DNA of 53,829 nt, taken from assembly GCA_022496185.1 (NCBI GenBank), contig WTXG01000241.1, positions 1 through 53,829 of the forward strand, read 5' to 3'. A model generated the notes under the pieces. It was not told where the DNA came from and ran no database searches. It saw only the letters and a list, made by a program, of their open reading frames with translations. This stretch comes from Multifurca ochricompacta. Lineage: Eukaryota > Basidiomycota > Agaricomycetes > Russulales > Russulaceae. This document shows, in pieces, positions 10,383 to 18,967 of this stretch (its first letter is position 1; each line of letters begins with the position of its first letter). Position numbers and translations under genes: made by a program.

Positions 10383-12841
10383 TGGGAAATTATAATATTC
10401 TGGGAATGTAAACCATGGTTAAATAGCTCTATTCCAGGTCCCATCAATATTAAGATAACTATGGTAACCATATATTAAGGATTGCTTGCTGTACATTTGG
10501 TGGAGCATCAGATTCTGATATTTCTGATACCCACTCACAAAACTGAGTCAATGAGTCCCCAATTTGAAATGGGCATAGCTCCACAAGTTTTGATCAGAAT
10601 TACATAATTATTGTTGCATTACATAACCCTTATCTTGTACCTTTTATGGTCTACCAAGACTTTGTTTATATTTGTTTTGGCTGATGTGATATTCAACAAA
10701 CAGTGCAAAAGTGCAAAACATTGACTCAGTTTTGTGAGGCACTGTATACTCAAAGCTAATCAAGTACACATGGATCCAGTAAAAGTTGAAGGGGTCGCCA
10801 ATTGGAAGATCCCTACCACTGTTAAGGAAGTCCGATCTTTCCTGGGATTCTGTCAATTTTACTGCTGCTTTATTCAGGGATTCAGTAAATTAGCTGTGCC
10901 TCTAAACGCCCTTACTAGTGCAAAACATCCATGGAAATGGACAGACATCGAACAAAAAGTGTTCGACACTCTCAAACAACGTGTAACTTTGCAACCAGTG
11001 CTCGCTCAACCAAATTTTGAACAACCGTTCATAGTAGATATGGATGCCTCTGGGTATGCTGTGGGTGCCACCTTAAGTCAAAAGGACGATGCCAGACGCC
11101 TACATCCTATTGCGTATCTCTTGAAGACATTGGATGAAACTCAATGTAACTGGGATATTTACAACTGCGAGTTGTTCGCCATCATGGTAGCCCTTCAATT
11201 ATGGCGCCAGTATCTCCTCGGCGCCCGCCACAAAGTGCAAATTCGCACTGATCACAACAACCTCCAATATTTCAAAGAGCCGCAGAAACTCAATCGACGA
11301 CAAGCGCGTTGGCTCCAGGAACTCGCAGATTTCGATTTCTCTCTAGAGCATGTACCCGGGAAGCTTCACATGGTGGTGGATATGCTCTCGCGGCAACCCG
11401 ACGCTGATCGAGGAAATGATGACAATGAAAAGGTTACAATCCTCCCGAATGCACTGTTCCTCCGTACAATACAGACGGTAAAGCGCCCCTTTCCTTCCGA
11501 TCTATTAGCACGACGGGAGATTCTCCAACATTATCACGATCATGTCCTAGCGGGACACCCTGGTATTGACAAGACTACGCGAAAGGTGCTAGCTGAATAT
11601 GATGGGAACGACCTTAAGGTATTTGTCCGGGAATACATTCAGGGTTGTGCCAAGTGTCAAGAGAATAAACCTCAGTTGACTAAGAAAGCCCCCCTTTTCC
11701 TATTTGACGTACCAGCCTCAGCCGGACCATTCCAATATGTTGCGATGGATCTTATTACAGATCTCCCTCCGTCTGGGCACTATGATGCGGTGCTCACAAT
11801 TGTTGACCAGGGCTGTTCGAAGTCTGCGAAGTTTATTCCCTGCTCGAAGGCCATCTTGGGCGAAGGAGTGGCTACTCTATACTATCGACATGTTTTCCCG
11901 CTCTTTGGCATCCCTAAATGTATCATCTCTGACCGCGATCCATGGTTTACCTCTCATTTCTCTTGCGAACTAGCTCACGTGCTCGGTATTCAACAAAACC
12001 TGTCAACCGCTTTCCACCCCCGCACTGACGGCGCAAGCGAACGGATGAACCTTTGGCTCAAACAATACCTCCGTCTTTGGCTAGGCGATGATCAACACTG
12101 ATGGCCGGATTACCTACCACTAGCTGAATTTGTCCATAACTCCTGGACACATGACAAATCTAAACTGTCACCGCACTCGCTAATACACGGTGTTTCGTTC
12201 GATTGGAACAGACAGCTGTCAGACTCTAGTGTTCCCCAAGTCAACTCCCATCTCCGCGACCTCCAAGCTGCGTGCACCTGCGCCGAACTAGCTCTCCAGA
12301 CCCCCACATCTTGACCAATGCGCCCGCCGCTTGTTGTGGGTACCCACGTCTGGTTAGAGGGCAAGAATCTGAAGACCCACTTTCCATCCACCAAATTAGC
12401 CCCCCGTCACTACGGTCCCTTCTGCATTCTAGACTGTGTTTCCCCTGTGGCTTACCGCTTGTCCCTGCCTTCCCACATGAAAATTCACAACGTATTTCAT
12501 ATTGACCTTCTATCTCCCTATCTGGAAACTGAAGCACATGGCCCCAATTACCTCAGGCCCCCACCAGACCTTGTGAATCAGGAGGAAGAATATGAAGTTG
12601 CAGCTATTCTGAATCACTGGCTTCATGGGTGCTCTAAGAAGCTTCAATTTCTGGTCAGCTGGGTCGGATATCCTGCCAGTGAGAACTCCTGGGTTGATAG
12701 TTCTGACTGCCATGCCCCTGCACTAATCGAACAATACTATGATTCTATTCCCAGGCGTCAGGGATGATGCCACCCTTAAGAAGGGGGTAACTACATGGTT
12801 TTCCCATCTCTCTTTCCCCCACACATACCTCTCTCTTTATC

Positions 12842-14011
12842 ATGGCTCGCACCAAACATCTTACCCGCCTCTTTTCCCCCCGCAAAGGTGTTAAACCAGG
12901 ACCCAGAATGACCACTACACGCCGACCCACCAACACTCACTCTTCCACTCCACTCCCTACGCTGCGGGACCAATTTGCGGCAGCTGCTGCTGATGCTGCA
13001 AACTTGGGTGCACTCAAGTTCCCACAAGACACCCCTACACTTCCAACCACACCAGTTTCTTCAACTCCCCCCTCACATTTTTCCTTCACAATGTCCGACG
13101 ACCCCATTCAAACCCTCACCAATGCCATTTCTATAACAGCAACTGTGAATCAGAATCTAGACCCAGATATCCGTAACCAAGTATTAACCATGTTACAGGA
13201 GATGCGTTCATGCTTAGAGGCTGCTGCCACTGGAGAAACTCAGGCTCAGGGCGACACTGGAACTCAACAACCACCAACTCCAGATCTAGACTGCTTACCT
13301 GAAGATGCTGCTGTTGCTCGACAATCACCCATCCCCTATACCTCTCCAGGCCTTCCATTCATCTGCAACCACATTCACAATACTCGCCACTACTTCCCTC
13401 ATCTCATCGCAGACTCACATGGTTATCAAAGGATTGCCTGCTATGTTGCCTACGACTTCCGACAAGATGAACCCACAGTTGTCTGCACCATGGGGGCTGA
13501 TGAGCCCATCTTCTGTTTCCCTCTCTATGCACGACCCCATGCTCGACACCCAGGGTTCCCCAATCCTATTCTTACACTTTTTCAACAATGACTCTTTGAC
13601 CCAGACATGGAGTTCACACCAATTGTTAGTCATGCCTTAGACGAACTTCAGGATCCGGGTGCTTGGGCAGAAGTGGCCTGCTTCCGCTATGCCACTCGAT
13701 GACTGGATGGTGCCCTTAGAGAACTGGCCCACTGGAGACGGCAGGTCAGTCAAGCTCATCAAGACATCCAGGAAACGGTCCATGCCATGTCCAGGGCCGA
13801 TGTTTACTACCGCCTCTTCCCCTATTTAACCTATGTCTACGCGCCCACCTGGGATACGATCCCCACCTCTGCAGAAGCCATGACCTTTGCCCCCACTCCT
13901 GAACTCCGTGCAATCCTCCAAGCAGGTGGAGTTGGTAGTACACGTTGCCCCCGCTCCCGTCGACGACTTACCCTACCTCCTCACATGGTTACATTCACAG
14001 TCGGTCATTGA
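12842..14011 (+). pseudogene. gypsy1 third ORF (ORF3), unknown function, two in-frame TGA codons
   Basis: An open frame starting 74 bases after pol and ending 35 bases before the LTR, so it occupies the position env would take. TGA at 13589-13591 and 13700-13702 interrupt it. The N-terminus is basic and rich in Thr/Pro/Ser. The middle has a block (N..R.YFP, then IA.Y..Y, then G..EP.F..PLY) that matches the order of residues in gypsy2 ORF3. A helical, Gln/Arg-rich stretch follows (about 13715-13800). Unlike the ORF3 of gypsy2 and element C, it lacks the C-terminal zinc knuckles. I see no signal peptide, fusion motif or membrane segment typical of Env. Function unknown; a nucleic-acid-binding or capsid-accessory role is only a guess. 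Confidence 0.65.
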
Positions 14012-14035
14012 GCTTGGGGGCAAGCTGACCCATAC

Positions 14036-14046
14036 AAGGGGGGTGA
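14036..14046 (+). other. polypurine tract of gypsy1
   Basis: AAGGGGGGTGA lies directly before the TG that opens the LTR. gypsy2 has the equivalent AAAGGAGGGTGA before its 3' LTR. This is the plus-strand priming site for reverse transcription. Confidence 0.7.
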
Positions 14047-14568
14047 TGTGATGAATCTGGATTGACAAGGTGACATGACATGCTGATGAAGAGACGGACT
14101 TATTTCTGAAACAATTATCCATGCTTACTCATTGAGGGCCCAACCCCTCCTTATTCTCCATAGTTCTAGCATAGTCTACTGTGCAACCATTAGACATTAT
14201 CTCATAGTACTAGAAGCTTCTACTCTACTATGACATAGCTAAGACTACTTGTATTTAAAGAGCAGTAGGATAGAGAGGACAGACCTAAGTCTGTTCTCTT
14301 GTGTTCAATCCAAGGTGCTTTGACTTCACTTGAATTCCTTCAGTAAAGAACCCCACTTGAGCTCTCCAAGACGCGACTTGGAGAGTCTTTGATCCCCTTG
14401 AACTTGTTGCAGGACTGAGCGTCTCTGCCGTCGACTTCGTCTCTTGCGCGCGCGCCCCCTGACCTTGTTGTGGGCTTGAGCTAGACTTGATCTTCTGTGA
14501 CCTTGAACCTTAACTGAACTTGCTTCCTCTTGTTCGACCCCAACACAGTGCCGCACCTAACTGTGACA
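14047..14568 (+). repeat. gypsy1 3' LTR
   Basis: Starts TGTGATGAATC and ends CTGTGACA, the TG...CA ends of an LTR, directly after the polypurine tract. It carries a TATA-like TATTTAAAG (about 14251) and, downstream, the AGACCTAAGTCTGTTCTCTTG block. The reverse complement of this block recurs in solo LTRs D, E and F, so all four belong to one LTR superfamily. The partner 5' LTR and the target duplication cannot be checked because they lie outside the window; the 3' flank begins ATACA. Confidence 0.75.
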
Positions 14569-14992
14569 ATACATGTGAAACTGTGCTATAATTGGCCATG
14601 GCCCAATCTGGGCCCTTATCTAGAGCTCCACTTACCTAGAACCTTCTAGGCTGGACTCCTCTTATCTTGATAGCAGCTCCACTTGGTCTAGAACCATCTA
14701 GACTGTGGGGCCTCTGCTTATTGTGGTAAACACAATAGAAAGTCGACTTGTAATTCTTGAGTGGCTCTTGTGCTGACTAAGCAGCATGTGACTATTACAC
14801 GTGACTCAGTCACATGATCCCATGTCATGACTACATTCCCATGATCACATGTTGAGACTGCTGGGTAATCTTCCCACAGTCATGTGATCCAAAAAGGGAA
14901 AAGAAAAGGAAAAAGAAAATAGAGCTGTGACACAACCCCTTCCTTGCTGCCGCCTTGACCTGGCACCTCAACTCAACCTGAGCTGTCTCAAA
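14569..14992. other. unassigned spacer between gypsy1 LTR and element C ORF3
   Basis: No coding region recognised. The last 60 bases (from about 14930) still match, in frame, the residues before the zinc-knuckle part of gypsy2 ORF3 (a TQPLP ... APQLN-like stretch), so they belong to element C. The middle contains several CACATGAT / TCACATG repeats and an A/G-rich tract (14892-14922). Confidence 0.4.
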
Positions 14993-15367
14993 ATGCCTCA
15001 CCTCCATGAAAATCCAAATGGTCAGCTTTGCTGGTGCTGTCCCACTGCCAAGAAGCGATGCTGACACTGCCAGAGTACCTCACATTGGAGCCAACAATGT
15101 CTATTCTGACAGCTCACACAGGCCCCCAACATCCTCAACCCATTGGGATGGTGCAGCAAGTGCCTCTCCCACAATGCTGGACATCGAGAAATCAATTGTC
15201 ATGTTTATGACAGCTGCTTTCACTGTGGGAGGCGAGGGCCCTATGGTTTTCTATGAACACACATTTGCCCCACAGATGAAGACAAGGAGAATTATGATGC
15301 TGACCACTATGCTGTAGCTGACAACTACCTCTCCTTGGTCCAGGATGACAATGGTATGCCAATCTAG
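14993..15367 (+). pseudogene. element C third ORF, C-terminal zinc-knuckle part, three in-frame TGA codons
   Basis: Homologous to the C-terminal part of gypsy2 ORF3 over its whole length, from MPHLHENPNG (gypsy2 MPRMHENPRG) to a matching end (DNYLSLVQDDNG; gypsy2 DDYVDLVQDDDG), with TAG at 15365-15367. Three in-frame TGAs (15062, 15107, 15254) each align with an Arg in gypsy2. Cys/His spacing is kept: C-x2-C-x4-H-x4-C across the first TGA, CSKCLSHNAGHREINC, and CFHCGRRGPYGFL then H-x-C. The first knuckle is degenerate. A polypurine tract (AGAGAGGGGGTAA) and an LTR follow, as in gypsy2. Confidence 0.75.
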
Positions 15368-15805
15368 CTGGCTCTGCTAGGACTTAGAGAGGGGGTAATG
15401 TTACAAACCCTGCTACATCATCTTTTTCCATTTTCCTTGACACGTGATGTGTTGTTTGGCCACACTTGGTTCTTGTTGACTGTATTATGACTGTCTTTAT
15501 ATCTGTTTGTTTCTTATCTATGACTCAACTTCTTGTGTCACAGCCAGGTGTCGACTGTGTCTAGTCATGTTTTCAGTGTCTGAAGGCTCTCAAGGTATGT
15601 GGCACACTCAAGATTCAAGGTCCAACTAAGAAGACCTGGTTTGGTTCAAGATTTCAAGTGCCCACGATGTACAGGAGGGGGCGCATGCAGGGAACGAAGT
15701 TGAGAGCAGCAGCAATCAGCCCTGCAGAGTTTCTGAGGAGGAAGGCTCCTTAAGCTGCCACTTAGGGAGTTCAAGCAGATCTTTGTGAAGTCGAATACAC
15801 CTGTT

Positions 15806-16406
15806 GTCACAGCTAGGTGCAACGCTGTGTCGAGGTTCTGGGTTTCAAGGTCGTTTTGTCAAGTCTTCAAGTCCTCCTAGGTCAAGTCAAGTTAGGTCGA
15901 GGTATGCCGGTCAAGGGCACGCGTGCGAGACGAAGTCGAGCAGAGACGCTAAGTCCTGCCACAAGTTTCTGGGGTTGAAGTCCCTCTAAGGCGCAATCTT
16001 AGAAGGTTCAAGTGGGGTTGTTCAGTTCAGTGAAGTGAGTCCTAAGCACCTGTATTGAATACAGAAGAACAGACTTAGAGTCTTGTCCTGATCTACTAGG
16101 GGTTTATATACATGTTCTTGTGCTATGAAGGATGGTTCTGATAGTTACTAGAGCATTCACTAGGTAGTCTAATGGTTGTACAGTAGAATACCCCAGAAGG
16201 ATAAAGAAGGGAGAGGGGTTGTGCCCTCTGGATGTTGATCAGTAAGCCACTAAGTAGGATCAGTAAGCAAATCAGTCAGCATGTGAGTAATAAGTCCTTC
16301 ATAAGCAAGTCATGCGTGTGTCTGTGTGATATAGTAAATATAAAGAAAAAGAAAAGTAAACGACATGATGCACATGACTCCAACACCAGCAGATGAAACC
16401 GTCACA
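15806..16406 (-). repeat. solo LTR D, minus strand, inside LTR E
   Basis: A 601-bp LTR starting TGTCACAGCTAGG and ending ACCGTCACA, flanked by perfect CCTGT duplications (15801-15805, 16407-16411). The LTR E sequence continues across it (GTCGAATACACCTGT then ATTAGATACAAG). Same superfamily as the gypsy1 LTR and LTRs E and F. Confidence 0.8.
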
Positions 16407-16845
16407 CCTGTATTAGATACAAGAGAACAGACTTAAGGTCTGTCTCAGTAACCTAGCAGCTTAAATACAGAATGAGTGAGGTACAATCAAATGAATATAA
16501 GCTAACAAGAAGGCTGTAGTAAGTATCCAGGTTGTTACGAACAGGGCCCAGCAGCCCTATTTTCTTTACGCTTCCCAACCGGGACCCCACTTGTCCACCA
16601 ACCCTTCACTTCCTCATTACGTCTCCCTCCTGGGACCCCTCACATGCGCTGCTTCCATCCCCGTGACTGTTGTTTGGACATGTTTGCTTACTGCTTGGTT
16701 ATGTTTACCCCTTTTCTTATCTGTTATCTTCTTATCTTTACGACCGGACATTTACTTAATTCCCTATCAGAAGCCAGGCTTTACGCCATCCGCTTTCATG
16801 TCTTTGGGCCCACTTGACTCCGACATCCTTATCTATAGACGCCCG

Positions 16846-17435
16846 TGTTACGAACAGGGCCCAGTAGCCCTATTTTCTTTACCCTTCCCAACAGAGATCC
16901 CACTCGCCCACCGACTTTACACTTCCTCATCACATCTCCCTCGTGGGATCCCTCACATGCACTGCTCCCATCCCCGTGACTGTTGTTTGGACTTGTACAT
17001 ACACTGTTTACCTATGCTTGCCCTCCCTATCTCGTTATCCTCTTATCTTACGATCAGACACTTACTTAGTTCCCTATCAGAAGCCAGGCTTTATGCCCTC
17101 CGCTTTCGGATATTCGGACCCACTTGACTCCGTGTTCTTATCTCATAGATGCCCACTGAATTACGTATATAAGTCCGCTGTAACTACCTTGTAGACCTCA
17201 GACTCGACTTATTGAATACATCGGTGCTTGTCTTCTGGACTCCCCTTTGGAAGCTCTGACTCGACCCTCTCATCAAGTACTTTTGGTACTTCCCGCTCAA
17301 CATTGTCTTAGAGTACAGCCTCTTTGACTCTGACTCTTTCATAACAAACTCCAAAGGACCTTATTGGTCTTTTACCTGATAACGAACGAACGCTGTCACA
17401 CAAGTCGTGTGGAACGTCCCGCACCGGACGTAACA
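16846..17435 (+). repeat. gypsy2 5' LTR
   Basis: TG...CA ends (TGTTACGAAC ... GGACGTAACA). Contains the TATA box at 17166-17173 and the expected transcript start near 17200. Differs from the 3' LTR at 17223 and 17294. Confidence 0.95.
17166..17173 (+). promoter_or_regulatory. TATA box of gypsy2
   Basis: TATATAAG, 28-35 bases before GACTCGACTT (17201-17210), the sequence that matches the primer-binding site. The spacing is typical for a TATA box and start site. Confidence 0.7.
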
Positions 17436-17437
17436 TC

Positions 17438-17447
17438 AAGTCGAGTC
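17438..17447 (+). other. gypsy2 primer-binding site, self-priming type
   Basis: AAGTCGAGTC, two bases after the 5' LTR, is the exact reverse complement of GACTCGACTT at 17201-17210, where the transcript should begin. This is the arrangement of Tf1/sushi-type elements, which prime reverse transcription with a fragment cleaved from the 5' end of their own RNA. I see no tRNA 3'-end match at this site. Confidence 0.75.
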
Positions 17448-17457
17448 TCCTCCCAAC

Positions 17458-18858
17458 GTGGCTTCATCCAGCCGCAGTCAGACCCTGTTCAAAGAAGAGC
17501 TCATCGAACGCAGAGATGAGAATAATCTTTCACAACAGACACTTGGCTCTGCCGTCTGGAAAGACTTTGAAACCGAGTTTGGATACTACGTCTATCACGA
17601 CGGAAGATACCAACCGGTAGAGTACGACGACGAAAGGAGAGTTTGGTATCGTATCCGATACTCGGATAGCAGACATTCGTGGGTTACTACCGCTCCCGCT
17701 CCACCAGAATTCGGTCTCAGACCGTGGAGAGAGAACCCGCCCGCGATCATCACCGACTCAGAACCAGAAGAATACGTCGAAGAGAATAGCAAAGATGCAC
17801 CAGTATTAGCATCATCTACACCCCTGGTTGCACCGGCAGTTGTCACAATCAGAGCCCCTGCTTTGACAACTCCCCAGATATCCATACAATCCGCAGATAC
17901 CGTTACCCCATTCCACCAAAACATGTCCACCATCGCTGCCCAACTCCCCTATCCCGTCCCTCCTCCTCCCCCGCCCCCGGTTGTCCCGAACATCCCTCCT
18001 CCATCGGGACGTCTGTCGGGAATCTTGCCCCAGACCTTCACGGGAGATCGCTCCCAGAGCAAGAAGTTCATGTTGGAGTTCACCACATTTAAAAACTTCA
18101 ATCATGATGTGGCCCAAATCGTCAACCCCTTCCAGCGCGCCAACCTCTTTCTCTCCCTCATCAGGGGTGACGCCGTCGACGATTGGACCATGGAACAGCT
18201 CGAGTGGTTGAACGAACAGGTGGAGAGTGGCCGCCGTACTACCAGTGAAGGCCTCTGGGAGACCATAGCCCAGAGATTCAAAGACGCCTTCACTGATGGA
18301 CAGGCAAAACAGAAAGCAGCTAGGGAATTAAAGTCCCTGAAAATGGAAAAGGGAGAACTCGACGCCTATGTGGCAAAATTCCGAAGCCTGGCAAACCGAG
18401 CGGGCTATGATACAGATGAAGAAGCAACCTTGGACCTCTTCTCCCAAGGACTGCCGAACCCACTTGTCAAAAACATCATTCAGTTCCATCACCCTCATGA
18501 CTGGGACGAATGGGTTGATGCTGCTCGACGACAGCAGCAGGACTATCTCGACTTCCAAACACGATTTGGAGTCGACACCAAAAAAGGAAAAACTCGAGAA
18601 CAGTGGAAGGCCGCGTTTGGAGTCAAACCAGTGCACACTACTCAGAGGGATCCCAATGCTATGGATACCTCAGCCAACAGAGTCAGGGCAAGAGTCACGC
18701 TCACAGAAGACGAACGGCAGACACTGATGAAGGAAGGAAGGTGTTTTCGCTGTAAAGGACAGGGGCATATGTCCCGAGACTGTCCGAAGAAGGGAGTACG
18801 GGTTGCGGCAGCAAATGCGACACCAACAGCCCCGTCAACAATAACCCACCAGCTGTAG
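17458..18858 (+). CDS. gypsy2 Gag
   Basis: About 466 residues forming the capsid and nucleocapsid of the element. The frame opens at GTG (17458), only ten bases after the primer-binding site; the homologous start was probably ATG. The N-terminal third is charged, the middle has a proline run (residues about 165-185), then a capsid domain (QTFTGDRSQSKKFML ... VDDWTMEQLEWLNEQ ... LDAYVAKFRSLANRAGY) and a CCHC zinc knuckle (CFRCKGQGHMSRDC, near residue 428). It ends early at TAG because of an apparent one-base deletion after the knuckle; the neighbouring frame stays open to 18971 (a charged helix ending AFAKKDF). Pol follows by a -1 shift. Confidence 0.85.
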   Translation: MASSSRSQTLFKEELIERRDENNLSQQTLGSAVWKDFETEFGYYVYHDGRYQPVEYDDERRVWYRIRYSDSRHSWVTTAPAPPEFGLRPWRENPPAIITDSEPEEYVEENSKDAPVLASSTPLVAPAVVTIRAPALTTPQISIQSADTVTPFHQNMSTIAAQLPYPVPPPPPPPVVPNIPPPSGRLSGILPQTFTGDRSQSKKFMLEFTTFKNFNHDVAQIVNPFQRANLFLSLIRGDAVDDWTMEQLEWLNEQVESGRRTTSEGLWETIAQRFKDAFTDGQAKQKAARELKSLKMEKGELDAYVAKFRSLANRAGYDTDEEATLDLFSQGLPNPLVKNIIQFHHPHDWDEWVDAARRQQQDYLDFQTRFGVDTKKGKTREQWKAAFGVKPVHTTQRDPNAMDTSANRVRARVTLTEDERQTLMKEGRCFRCKGQGHMSRDCPKKGVRVAAANATPTAPSTITHQL

Positions 18859-18967
18859 ACAAGCAGACTAAGGAAGAGAAGGCCCAGGACATATGGGCAA
18901 ACATGATGAAGGAGAGTGAGGAAGTGCGAGCCATCCTTGTGGAGAAGGCATTCGCAAAGAAGGATTT

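Larger units (their letters stand above)
2315..10744. mobile_element. PAL1: palindromic Tc1/mariner derivative inserted in gypsy1 pol
   Basis: Begins CAGTGCCTCACAAAACTGAG and ends with its reverse complement, flanked by TA on both sides (2313-2314, 10745-10746), as expected for Tc1/mariner. With copia1 and one copy of its target duplication removed it is 1622 bp: two inverted arms of 785 bp (2315-2639 plus 9448-9907, and 9960-10744) around a 52-bp loop (9908-9959). Each arm holds the terminal repeat and the 5' half of a transposase gene, pointing inward. The arms look identical except for a few bases near the loop. It cannot encode a whole transposase, so it must have been mobilised in trans. 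Confidence 0.88.
1042..12767 (+). pseudogene. gypsy1 Pol (protease-RT-RNase H-integrase-chromodomain), split by PAL1
   Basis: Segments 1042-2314 and 10747-12767 join in frame once the Tc1 insertion and its TA duplication are removed. Visible motifs in order are: protease IDSGATKNF (about 1180), RT FIKKKDRK and the catalytic YMDDIL (about 2160-2180), RNase H with DASGYAVGATLSQ and TDHNNLQYF, and integrase with the CAKCQ part of its zinc finger, the first Asp (AMDLITDLP), the second (SDRDPWFTS) and the Glu in YHP-type FHPRTDGASER. A C-terminal chromodomain-like block (YEVAAILNHW ... LVSWVGYPASENSW) marks it as a chromovirus. Six in-frame TGA codons (1300, 1552, 2224, 2293, 12099, 12312) break it; catalytic residues are otherwise kept. 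Confidence 0.9.
1..14568 (+). mobile_element. Ty3/gypsy chromovirus gypsy1, 5'-truncated by window edge, decayed
   Basis: A gypsy retrotransposon with the order gag, pol (protease, RT, RNase H, integrase, chromodomain), third ORF, polypurine tract and 3' LTR. Its 5' LTR lies left of the window. Pol is interrupted by the palindromic Tc1 element at a TA dinucleotide (2313-2314 / 10745-10746); removing that insertion rejoins pol in frame. Three in-frame stops in gag, six in pol and two in the third ORF are all TGA, with no in-frame TAA or TAG and no frameshift apart from the conserved gag-pol shift. It looks like an old copy inactivated by C-to-T change. Confidence 0.9.

Noticed and set aside
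2315..10744. PAL1 as an assembly or template-switch artefact
   Set aside because: The arms differ at several bases near the loop, only one arm carries copia1, and TA duplications with unique gypsy1 flanks exist on both sides.
12842..14011. gypsy1 ORF3 as an envelope gene
   Set aside because: No signal peptide, membrane segment or fusion-like motif; homologous ORFs carry zinc knuckles.
14574..14932. A small solo LTR (TGTGAAACTG ... CTGTGACA)
   Set aside because: Ends look LTR-like, but the flanks (ATACA and CAACC) do not match and no relative is seen in the window.
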